In this document: piece after piece, positions 32,205-35,904 of the stretch
Layout: each line of letters opens with the position of its first letter
Numbering within the stretch: position 1 is the first letter of the stretch
Origin: a virus
Virus record (IMG/VR): IMGVR_UViG_3300008110_000328
Location: 1-35,904 of that record
Direction: 5' to 3' (one strand)
Length of the DNA stretch: 35,904 nt
Notes under the pieces: generated by a model
Seen by the model: the letters and a program-made list of their open reading frames with translations, nothing else
Told to the model about the DNA's origin: nothing
Databases searched by the model: none
Made by a program: the position numbers and the translations under genes

Positions 32205-32441
32205 CGCCTCATATATTGCGCATCAACCCCCGATATTGTTCCATATATAGCACTATACTGTGCATTAATAAGACCTGATCGAATAGTTATTAGAATAGAT
32301 AAGAACAAAGAGAGAGAAGAAGAGTTTGGGGTATGGAAAATTGAAGTAGAGCGGACTAAATACCACCCCCCGCCGCGCCCCACGGAAACGCGGGTCGCGA
32401 TTTTTAATTAATGGGGGAGGGTCTCGCGACCCTCTCGCGCA
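32205..32441. other. Gap at the composition boundary; open frame without a start
   Basis: Plus-strand reading continues in the frame of the 30-residue gene after its TAA: 69 codons to the TAA at 32411-32413, with a coding-like stretch (RIVIRIDKNKEREEEEFGVW) but no ATG, GTG or TTG in frame. A possible weak plus-strand hairpin CGCG-GGT-CGCG followed by ATTTTT ends it near 32401. DNA turns from AT-rich to GC-rich at about 32,340. I call no gene here. Confidence 0.4.
32417..32434 (-). terminator. Hairpin after the 80-residue minus-strand gene
   Basis: GAGGGTC (32417-32423) pairs with GACCCTC (32428-32434) around a 4-nt loop, 7 nt after the stop at 32442. The run after the stem on the minus strand is CCCCATTAATT and not a T-run, so termination strength is uncertain. 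Confidence 0.45.
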
Positions 32442-32684
32442 TCACTTGCGCGGAGCGCAACCGAAGCGGCTGCGAAACTCTAAGTAAACATTCCCCCAGA
32501 AATCTTCGTCATAAGAGAGGAGCCAAGTCGCGTGCTTTTTTGCGCGCTTTGCATCACCGTTGAAATCCGCGAGGCGAATCGCGAACACGTTTGCAGCGAC
32601 TTGCTGCGAGAATTCCGCATCAGTCGAATTAGCAGAGAGGCCAGCAATCGCTTTGGCCCAGAATGTTTCTTGGTTGTTTTTCAT
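32442..32684 (-). CDS. Small hypothetical protein in the GC-rich segment
   Basis: 80 residues from the ATG at 32684 (MKNNQETFWAKAIAGLSANS). It is helical, with FSQQVAANVFAIRLADFNGD, KRAKKHATWLLSYDEDFWGN and a basic end (RSRFGCAPRK). I recognise no family. The start was chosen because a TTGCAA-N16-TATTGT promoter ends exactly 6 nt before it; a longer frame starting 8 codons upstream would begin inside the promoter. The GC-rich codons differ from the AT-rich genes to the left. Confidence 0.6.
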   Translation of the reverse strand: MKNNQETFWAKAIAGLSANSTDAEFSQQVAANVFAIRLADFNGDAKRAKKHATWLLSYDEDFWGNVYLEFRSRFGCAPRK

Positions 32685-32690
32685 GCTGAA

Positions 32691-32718
32691 ACAATAGCAC
32701 ACGCGCACCCCATTGCAA
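32691..32718 (-). promoter_or_regulatory. Promoter of the 80-residue gene, leaderless layout
   Basis: On the minus strand TTGCAA (32713-32718), a 16-nt spacer and TATTGT (32691-32696) stand 6 nt before the ATG at 32684. The first base of the -35 box is 34 nt from the start codon, so the mRNA should have no leader. No Shine-Dalgarno is seen. Confidence 0.55.
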
Positions 32719-32726
32719 GGAATTTT

Positions 32727-32807
32727 TTATCTTTTTCTTTGTCGTTGCGTAAGTAGCACAGCGACAAGGACTAAGAATAAAACAAGGGGAAAGAATTCCG
32801 CGTTCAT
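32727..32807 (-). CDS. 26-residue single-helix membrane micro-protein, coupled to the gp88-like gene
   Basis: MNAEFFPLVLFLVLVAVLLT followed by QRQRKR. A hydrophobic helix (about residues 5-20) with a strongly basic C-terminus gives a clear one-helix membrane topology. The ATG overlaps the TGA of the upstream 229-residue gene as ATGA, so ribosomes finishing that gene can restart here. No similar gene is known to me; the size and charge pattern recall small lysis or membrane-stress peptides, without proof. Confidence 0.5.
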   Translation of the reverse strand: MNAEFFPLVLFLVLVAVLLTQRQRKR

Positions 32808-33493
32808 GCCACGACAAATCCGGTCTTGTCTTTCTTTCCGTCGCCCTTTGCCTTCAGGCCCACGACCACGTTGCGCCTGTCAAGGAAACGCAAGTCGCTT
32901 TCGTCACCGTTGACCACTTCGAACCCTTGCCACGTTGAGGGAAGGACACTAGCGAACACCACCGCAACGTTGCCACCTGCGCGCAGCACGTCGAGGGCTT
33001 GCGCTTCGTTGCTTTCGCTGCGCGAGAAAGTCAAATGGTAGTTGCTAGGCAATGCACCTTTAGCAAATTGCAAGGCACGAATAGGTGATTTCGAATAATC
33101 GTAGAACTGCACACTAGGGAACGCAGCGAACACGCCGAGACGCTCCCATGCAATGTCAGATGTTCCGTTGAGGCGAACACAAGCGCGCATCCCTTGCTTT
33201 TCACAACTAGCAACGAAGGCGCGAATGTCAGCGAAGAGAAGAGCTTTGAAGGTTGACGCATCGTCAAAAAATAATTGTGTGCGGCGAATGCGCGCTTGCT
33301 GCACGTTTGACATCTTGCCTCGCCCAGCCGTGTAAAGGCACGCAAGCGTGCATCCGATTGACCGATGCGTGCAGACTTCACCACGCCCAGCTTGGCGCGC
33401 TGGCGCGAGGTAAAGAATCGCGGTGAGCCATCCGAAAGCTTCGCCCTTGCTAGTCTTGGCATCCGCGCCAACCGAAAGAAGATTTAGTTTCAT
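32804..33493 (-). CDS. Phage gp88/DUF7227-like protein of unknown function
   Basis: 229 residues. NLLSVGADAKTSKGEAFGWL, AILYLAPARQAG, VCTHRSIGCTLACLYTAGRG, RIRRTQLFFDD, VRLNGTSDIAWERL, VQFYDYSK and YHLTFSRSESNEA are conserved blocks I recall from a family widespread in phages and plasmids (named gp88-like or DUF7227 from memory). The Cys-x6-C-x3-C cluster at about residues 41-52 may bind metal. The pattern of a substrate-like pocket (R-L-N-G-T-S-D) suggests an enzyme, but no reaction is known to me. Its stop is shared with the micro-protein at 32727-32807. Confidence 0.75.
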   Translation of the reverse strand: MKLNLLSVGADAKTSKGEAFGWLTAILYLAPARQAGRGEVCTHRSIGCTLACLYTAGRGKMSNVQQARIRRTQLFFDDASTFKALLFADIRAFVASCEKQGMRACVRLNGTSDIAWERLGVFAAFPSVQFYDYSKSPIRALQFAKGALPSNYHLTFSRSESNEAQALDVLRAGGNVAVVFASVLPSTWQGFEVVNGDESDLRFLDRRNVVVGLKAKGDGKKDKTGFVVA

Positions 33494-33598
33494 GCGAGAA
33501 CACTACCACGCCCACGCGAAAAAAAAAGAAAAAAAAATCGCGACGGAATAAAAAAAACGCTTGACACGGTTTTCCTTGCGTCTCGAAAAACGGCGGGA

Positions 33599-33626
33599 AG
33601 CATAGCACGAAAGCGCAGAAAGGCAA
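33599..33626 (-). promoter_or_regulatory. Possible promoter for the gp88-like gene
   Basis: On the minus strand TTGCCT (33621-33626), 16 nt, TATGCT (33599-33604) lie about 105 nt before the ATG at 33493. Nearer the gene, TAGTGT stands 6 nt before the ATG, the same gap as in the leaderless promoters, but it has no good -35 box. Either could be used. Confidence 0.35.
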
Positions 33627-33627
33627 G

Positions 33628-33692
33628 AAAAAAAATCAGAAAAAAAATGAAAAAAAACTTGCGCGGGGCCGTTTTTCTGGTAAGGTAACAGC
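33628..33692 (+). promoter_or_regulatory. A-tract promoter of micro-gene 1, leaderless layout
   Basis: Three A8 tracts (33628-33635, 33640-33647, 33650-33657), about 10-12 bp apart, lie directly before TTGCGC (33659-33664). After a 16-nt spacer comes TAAGGT (33681-33686) and, 6 nt later, the ATG at 33693. The A-tracts are on one face of the helix and could act as an UP element or bend. Confidence 0.55.
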
Positions 33693-33893
33693 ATGAAAAA
33701 ACAAATGCATTATGGTTGGGCGTCGGAGATAATTGCGCGAGGCGCGGATTGCGCCGCCGCTTACGCTGCGCAGCAAGCAAAGGCGACAGTCAACACCCGC
33801 TTTGAAATTGCTAAAGCGATTTTCGAGGAATATATAGTAATCGCCCCAAAGGGCAATATAACTGTTATACGCTGGTTTAAAAAAGATATATAA
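33693..33893 (+). CDS. Small hypothetical protein, array gene 1
   Basis: 66 residues (MKKQMHYGWASEIIARGADC...EEYIVIAPKGNITVIRWFKK). The middle is Ala-rich and the C-terminus is a beta-like basic stretch. There is loose similarity in layout to array gene 6 (a WSSVIIHTGENCDAAW-type first half, then T-E-Y-I-V), suggesting common ancestry: W-x-S-x-I-I-x-x-G-x-x-C-x-A-A appears in both. Function unknown. It has its own promoter and no Shine-Dalgarno. Confidence 0.55.
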   Translation: MKKQMHYGWASEIIARGADCAAAYAAQQAKATVNTRFEIAKAIFEEYIVIAPKGNITVIRWFKKDI

Positions 33894-33916
33894 GGGTTTA
33901 TATAAGGGTTTATATA
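33889..33916. repeat. Tandem TATAAGGGTTTA repeat after gene 1
   Basis: The 12-mer TATAAGGGTTTA occurs twice in tandem at 33889-33912 and is followed by TATAG. A GGGGAA/TTCCCC hairpin lies at 33934-33947. Comparable TATATA-plus-G repeats follow genes 3 and 5 of the array. Confidence 0.5.
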
Positions 33917-33950
33917 GTGGGGGGGGTGGGGTGGGGAATTTTCCCCAAAT

Positions 33951-33965
33951 CCGGGCCTGGCCCGG
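33951..33965. repeat. Palindrome CCGGGCCTGGCCCGG, copy 1
   Basis: A perfect inverted repeat of 7 bp around one T. The same 15-mer, with T or A in the centre, occurs four times between 33951 and 35562 and nowhere else that I noticed. It lies between the gene 1 repeats and the gene 2 promoter. Confidence 0.8.
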
Positions 33966-34019
33966 CGCCCTGCGTCAAGCAAAAAAATAAAAAAACTTTT
34001 CACGCGAAAATCGTGTCAA

Positions 34020-34107
34020 GAAAAAAATAAAAAAAATCAGAAAAAAAAATCGAAAAAAATCCGAAAAAAAAGTTGACCGCACAAAAAAAACCGTCATTCT
34101 CTGAGAC
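34020..34107 (+). promoter_or_regulatory. A-tract promoter of micro-gene 2, leaderless layout
   Basis: A-tracts at 34041-34049, 34053-34059 and 34064-34071 (about 11 bp apart) end next to TTGACC (34073-34078). A 17-nt spacer leads to ATTCTC (34096-34101), then 6 nt to the ATG at 34108. The same hexamer and gap recur before gene 6. The -10 is far from TATAAT, so a special factor or a strong UP element may be needed. Confidence 0.55.
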
Positions 34108-34368
34108 ATGAAAACAACCACCACCAAAGTCACCAAGACCACCAAGTACGTCACCAATCTGATCGCGAAAGTTGAAATGACCTACGTTCCCGATCACTGC
34201 GTTGCCACCCGCACCATCAAGGTGGGCGAAATCGTCGCGAAGCGCGAAGGCGCTGGCTGGTACGAGGTCTGGGGTTTCGAAGGCAACCCCGCCGAAAATT
34301 TCCGCGTCGAGCACCTTGCGGTCACGCGCACCATCACGACGGAAATCGTCACGGAAGTGGTCGAATAA
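34108..34368 (+). CDS. Small hypothetical protein, array gene 2
   Basis: 86 residues, Thr-rich at both ends (MKTTTTKVTKTTKYVTNLIA ... TRTITTEIVTEVVE) with a beta-rich centre (VATRTIKVGEIVAKREGAGW, YEVWGFEGNPAENFRVEHLA). The pattern suggests a small beta-barrel. G+C-rich third codon positions are in line with the other array genes. No family recognised. It has its own leaderless-type promoter. Confidence 0.55.
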   Translation: MKTTTTKVTKTTKYVTNLIAKVEMTYVPDHCVATRTIKVGEIVAKREGAGWYEVWGFEGNPAENFRVEHLAVTRTITTEIVTEVVE

Positions 34369-34393
34369 AAATCGCAAAAAAACAAAAAAACGC

Positions 34394-34428
34394 TTGCAAC
34401 TTACCAAAAAACCCTCACTCTCTTTCTC
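34394..34428 (+). promoter_or_regulatory. Promoter of micro-gene 3, leaderless layout
   Basis: TTGCAA (34394-34399), 17 nt, ACTCTC (34417-34422), 6 nt, ATG at 34429. A-runs precede the -35. Distance from the -35 start to ATG is 35 nt, as in genes 2, 4 and 6. Confidence 0.5.
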
Positions 34429-34635
34429 ATGAACAAAAACGATATCAAAAACCACTACTTCACTTCTCGCGCTTTCGGCGCTGGCACGGATTCTTTCCTG
34501 ATGGGAAGCGCGCTGCGCAGCGTGATGCCGAGCCTCTCGGTGAGCGACAGCGAAAAGCTGGCAAACGCCTTTGCCGAAAGGCTGAAGACCTACATGGACG
34601 AAGCCAAGGACTATGCCGAGAGAATCGGCGATTAA
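34429..34635 (+). CDS. Small hypothetical protein, array gene 3
   Basis: 68 residues (MNKNDIKNHYFTSRAFGAGT...). The N-terminal half is Ser/Gly/Met-containing and the C-terminal half is one amphipathic helix (DSEKLANAFAERLKTYMDEA, KDYAERIGD). No family recognised. GC-rich codons. A strong G/C hairpin follows the stop. Confidence 0.55.
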   Translation: MNKNDIKNHYFTSRAFGAGTDSFLMGSALRSVMPSLSVSDSEKLANAFAERLKTYMDEAKDYAERIGD

Positions 34636-34640
34636 TATAA

Positions 34641-34660
34641 GGGGGCTATATAAAGCCCCC
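34641..34660 (+). terminator. Hairpin after array gene 3
   Basis: GGGGGCT (34641-34647) pairs with AGCCCCC (34654-34660) around ATATAA, 5 nt after the stop. No T-run follows, so it may stabilise the 3' end rather than terminate. Confidence 0.5.
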
Positions 34661-34699
34661 GCCTTTGCTATATAGTGTTTGTATAGACTCTATATCAAA

Positions 34700-34714
34700 C
34701 CGGGCCTGGCCCGG
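34700..34714. repeat. Palindrome CCGGGCCTGGCCCGG, copy 2
   Basis: Identical to copy 1, after the TATATA-rich tail of gene 3 and about 37 nt before the first AATGTTCCACG repeat. Confidence 0.8.
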
Positions 34715-34751
34715 CGAAGTGCGCGCCAAACGCAAATGTCAAGTGAAAAAA

Positions 34752-34844
34752 AATGTTCCACGATGGCCGAAATGTTCCACGCTTCAAACTGAAATGAAAT
34801 TCAAATTGAAATGAAATGTTCCACGATGCGGAAAATGTTCCACG
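34752..34844 (+). repeat. AATGTTCCACG direct repeats, cluster 1 (4 copies)
   Basis: The 11-mer starts at 34752, 34771, 34815 and 34834, all in plus orientation. Members of each pair are 19 bp apart, two helical turns, and the pairs share the context CCACGATG...AATGTTCCACGCT. TGTTCCAC is also a half-site of the bacterial parS sequence, but no inverted partner is present. The cluster lies just upstream of the gene 4 promoter and is probably a multi-copy protein binding site. Confidence 0.8.
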
Positions 34845-34848
34845 CTCC

Positions 34849-34915
34849 AAAAAAAATCTGAAAAAAATCTGAAAAAAAAGTCGACTGCACCGAAAAAAGT
34901 TTCATGCTCTCTCTC
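34849..34915 (+). promoter_or_regulatory. A-tract promoter of micro-gene 4, leaderless layout
   Basis: A-tracts at 34849-34856, 34861-34867 and 34872-34879 (11-12 bp apart) run up to TCGACT (34881-34886). After 17 nt comes ATGCTC (34904-34909), then 6 nt, then the GTG at 34916. The spacing shows that the ATG at 34904 belongs to the -10 position and that GTG is the start. Confidence 0.5.
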
Positions 34916-35086
34916 GTGAACCTCATCACCTCCCTCCCCTCCACCGCCGCCGCCGAAATCGCTGCTCTCTCCCCTGCCGAGATTGCCGAGATGGAGGCGT
35001 TTTTCGCCTTCGTCGATTCCGTCAACGACGAGGTTGACGCCGCTTGGGATCGCCTCGCGAGCCTCGTCGATTCGGGGGCGCTGTAA
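34916..35086 (+). CDS. Small acidic hypothetical protein, array gene 4
   Basis: 56 residues from GTG (MNLITSLPSTAAAEIAALSP ... FVDSVNDEVDAAWDRLASLV). It is Ala/Glu/Asp-rich and helical, with two short amphipathic helices. The start was set by the promoter spacing shared with the other array genes; an ATG four codons earlier lies within the -10 hexamer. The terminator stem overlaps its last codons and stop. Confidence 0.55.
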   Translation: MNLITSLPSTAAAEIAALSPAEIAEMEAFFAFVDSVNDEVDAAWDRLASLVDSGAL

Positions 35087-35099
35087 GCCCCCTTTTTTT
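35074..35099 (+). terminator. Intrinsic terminator overlapping the end of array gene 4
   Basis: GGGGGC (35074-35079) pairs with GCCCCC (35087-35092) around a 7-nt loop holding the TAA stop, followed by T7. This is the clearest terminator of the right end. Confidence 0.85.
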
Positions 35100-35113
35100 C
35101 TTTCACTTTTTTC

Positions 35114-35147
35114 TTTACCCTCACGGATTTTTTCTTACTGTTTTCTC
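35114..35147 (+). promoter_or_regulatory. Promoter of micro-gene 5, leaderless layout
   Basis: TTTACC (35114-35119), 17 nt, ACTGTT (35137-35142), 5 nt, ATG at 35148. It directly follows the gene 4 terminator and lacks the A-tracts and AATGTTCCACG repeats of its neighbours. Confidence 0.45.
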
Positions 35148-35369
35148 ATGAGCATCAACCTCACCCTCACCCTCACCGAAGCCTCCCTCGTTCTCTCCGC
35201 GCTGCGCAATGCAGCCGACGCGATGAACGCGCCGCAGCTGGATGCGGTCATCGACACCCTACAGGCGTCCTACAACGCCGCCAACGAGGAGGAGCCGTTT
35301 GACGGCTTCCGCACCGATGCGGAGGCGGATGCGGATGCCCTCGCGTCTGTTTACGGACCTGAAGAATAA
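35148..35369 (+). CDS. Small acidic hypothetical protein, array gene 5
   Basis: 73 residues from the ATG at 35148 (MSINLTLTLTEASLVLSALR ... DADALASVYGPEE). LTEASLVLSALRNAADAMNA and LDAVIDTLQASYNAANEEE are two helices; the C-terminus is acidic. The frame is open further upstream, but that part overlaps gene 4 out of frame, and the promoter spacing supports this ATG. No family recognised. Confidence 0.55.
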   Translation: MSINLTLTLTEASLVLSALRNAADAMNAPQLDAVIDTLQASYNAANEEEPFDGFRTDAEADADALASVYGPEE

Positions 35370-35374
35370 TATAT

Positions 35375-35406
35375 AGTCCCCTCTATATAGGGACTCTATA
35401 TAGGGA
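35375..35406. repeat. Tandem CTCTATATAGGGA repeat and hairpin after gene 5
   Basis: The 13-mer CTCTATATAGGGA is repeated twice (35381-35393 and 35394-35406). AGTCCC at 35375-35380 can pair with GGGACT at 35390-35395. It resembles the TATATA/G tails after genes 1 and 3. The whole gap 35370-35721 holds no gene; it contains these repeats, two palindromes, the second repeat cluster and the gene 6 promoter. Confidence 0.6.
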
Positions 35407-35438
35407 CTTTACATCCCTTTGTATAGCGCTATATAAAT

Positions 35439-35453
35439 CCGGGCCAGGCCCGG
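35439..35453. repeat. Palindrome CCGGGCCAGGCCCGG, copy 3
   Basis: Same 7-bp inverted repeat as copies 1 and 2, with A in the centre instead of T, about 33 nt after the tandem repeat. Confidence 0.8.
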
Positions 35454-35547
35454 TGAAAAACCCAAAATTTCGCGAGCCAAGCGATTTTCAATATGGGTAA
35501 AAATCCCCAATAATAAAAATTACGACCAGGTGCACCAGGCAAGGATT

Positions 35548-35562
35548 CCGGGCCAGGCCCGG
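35548..35562. repeat. Palindrome CCGGGCCAGGCCCGG, copy 4
   Basis: Identical to copy 3, 109 nt further on and 37 nt before the second AATGTTCCACG cluster, the same distance as copy 2 from cluster 1. Confidence 0.8.
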
Positions 35563-35598
35563 CGCTTCAGTGCAAAATGAAATTTCAAACCAAAGTGA

Positions 35599-35660
35599 AA
35601 TGTTCCACGCTGAAAAAAATGTTCCACAAAAATGTTCCACGACGTTGCGAATGTTCCACG
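35599..35660 (+). repeat. AATGTTCCACG direct repeats, cluster 2 (4 copies)
   Basis: Copies start at 35599, 35619 (ends CCACA), 35631 and 35650, with steps of 20, 12 and 19 bp, all in plus orientation. The pair at 35631/35650 repeats the composite unit of cluster 1 (CCACGACG...AATGTTCCACGCTCC). It stands upstream of the gene 6 promoter. Confidence 0.8.
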
Positions 35661-35664
35661 CTCC

Positions 35665-35721
35665 AAAAAATAATTCGAAAAAAAATTTGACTTCACGAAA
35701 ATTTCGGTCATTCTCTGAACT
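35665..35721 (+). promoter_or_regulatory. A-tract promoter of micro-gene 6, leaderless layout
   Basis: A-tracts at 35665-35670 and 35678-35685 precede TTGACT (35687-35692). A 17-nt spacer, ATTCTC (35710-35715) and 6 nt lead to the ATG at 35722. Hexamers and gaps match the gene 2 promoter. Confidence 0.55.
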
Positions 35722-35904
35722 ATGAAAAACAAATTCTATCGGTCCGCTTCGAAAAATTATCGCTGGTCCTCGGTCATCATTCACACTGGCGAAAATTGCG
35801 ACGCGGCTTGGAAAGCGTGCAAGGCTCGCGCCACTAATGGCAGCATTTTCCAAATCGTTCCCGCTACCTCCACGGAATACATTGTCGAATTTTCTTCGGG
35901 ACAT
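35722..35904 (+). CDS. Small hypothetical protein, array gene 6, cut by the right edge
   Basis: 61 residues are visible (MKNKFYRSASKNYRWSSVII ... STEYIVEFSSGH), and the frame is open at the window end. WSSVIIHTGENCDAAWKACK resembles WASEIIARGADCAAAYAAQQ of array gene 1, and both have a later E-Y-I-V, so the two may be distant paralogues. Function unknown. Confidence 0.55.
   Translation, partial: MKNKFYRSASKNYRWSSVIIHTGENCDAAWKACKARATNGSIFQIVPATSTEYIVEFSSGH

Noticed and set aside
32108-32383. 91-residue minus-strand frame
   Set aside because: It is antisense to a plausible plus-strand micro-gene with its own element, starts in a G-run and resembles no protein.
33561-33566. TTGACA at 33561-33566 as a plus-strand promoter
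   Set aside because: No -10-like hexamer at 16-18 nt and no start codon nearby.
34000-34455. Long minus-strand frames opposite array genes 2 and 3, rich in Phe
   Set aside because: The Phe runs are the complements of A-tracts; they cross promoters and terminators and are shadows.
34904-34915. ATG at 34904 as the start of array gene 4
   Set aside because: It lies exactly where the -10 hexamer of the shared promoter layout falls; the in-frame GTG at 34916 keeps the 35-nt spacing of the other genes.
34983-35147. N-terminal extension of array gene 5
   Set aside because: The open frame upstream of 35148 runs through gene 4 in another frame and through its terminator; promoter spacing supports the ATG at 35148.
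33951-35562. CRISPR array or classic attachment sites from the palindromes
   Set aside because: Spacing is irregular (749, 739, 109 bp), genes lie between copies, and there are no cas genes or integrase.
34752-35660. A true parS centromere
   Set aside because: Only half-sites in direct orientation are present; parS needs the inverted partner, and no ParA/ParB gene is in the window.

Overview
The window is a piece of a tailed double-stranded DNA phage genome (Caudoviricetes). It carries a packaging and head block (large terminase, portal, fused prohead protease-scaffold, major capsid protein), very long repeat-rich fibre genes, LamG-domain fibre proteins, PhoH and a sigma-factor-like protein. 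The fibre repeats (GNVGIGTTSP-type), the LamG modules and PhoH are typical of large environmental, mostly aquatic, phages. I cannot name the host. I see no tRNA, rRNA, CRISPR array, transposase or integrase.

Layout. Positions 1-28,851 are read from the minus strand and are AT-rich. In transcription order (right to left) they hold: a mini-MscS-like membrane protein; a beta-rich structural protein; PhoH; a one-helix membrane protein; a zinc-ribbon protein; a sigma-like factor with an inserted zinc knuckle; a DNA-binding protein that could be the small terminase; a zinc-finger/ERCC4 nuclease; large terminase; portal; protease-scaffold; an abundant capsid-associated protein; the major capsid protein; several small head or tail proteins; four large fibre ORFs (two of them apparently one broken gene, the last running off the left edge); and three tandem LamG proteins. 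From 28,920 to 32,204 genes run on the plus strand: a metallophosphoesterase, an AbrB-like protein, unknowns, an FCP1-type HAD phosphatase and micro-proteins. Near 32.3 kb base composition shifts to GC-rich. To the right lie two minus-strand genes plus a coupled micro-protein, then a row of six very small plus-strand genes, each with its own promoter.

Two regulatory themes stand out. (1) An octamer close to GTGTAAAT lies just upstream of many gene starts, twice immediately after an intrinsic terminator. It resembles a one-element T4-type late promoter, and the window also encodes a sigma-like factor that could read it. (2) The genes of the GC-rich right end, and the first gene of the plus-strand operon, have a -35-like hexamer starting 34-35 nt before the start codon, so their mRNAs should be leaderless. 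In the right-end array these promoters sit behind phased A-tracts, clusters of the direct repeat AATGTTCCACG, and a dispersed palindrome CCGGGCCWGGCCCGG. This repeated 'palindrome - repeats - A-tracts - promoter - tiny gene' module is the best candidate here for an undescribed system.

All functional calls are from reading sequence and from memory of protein families; no searches were run.
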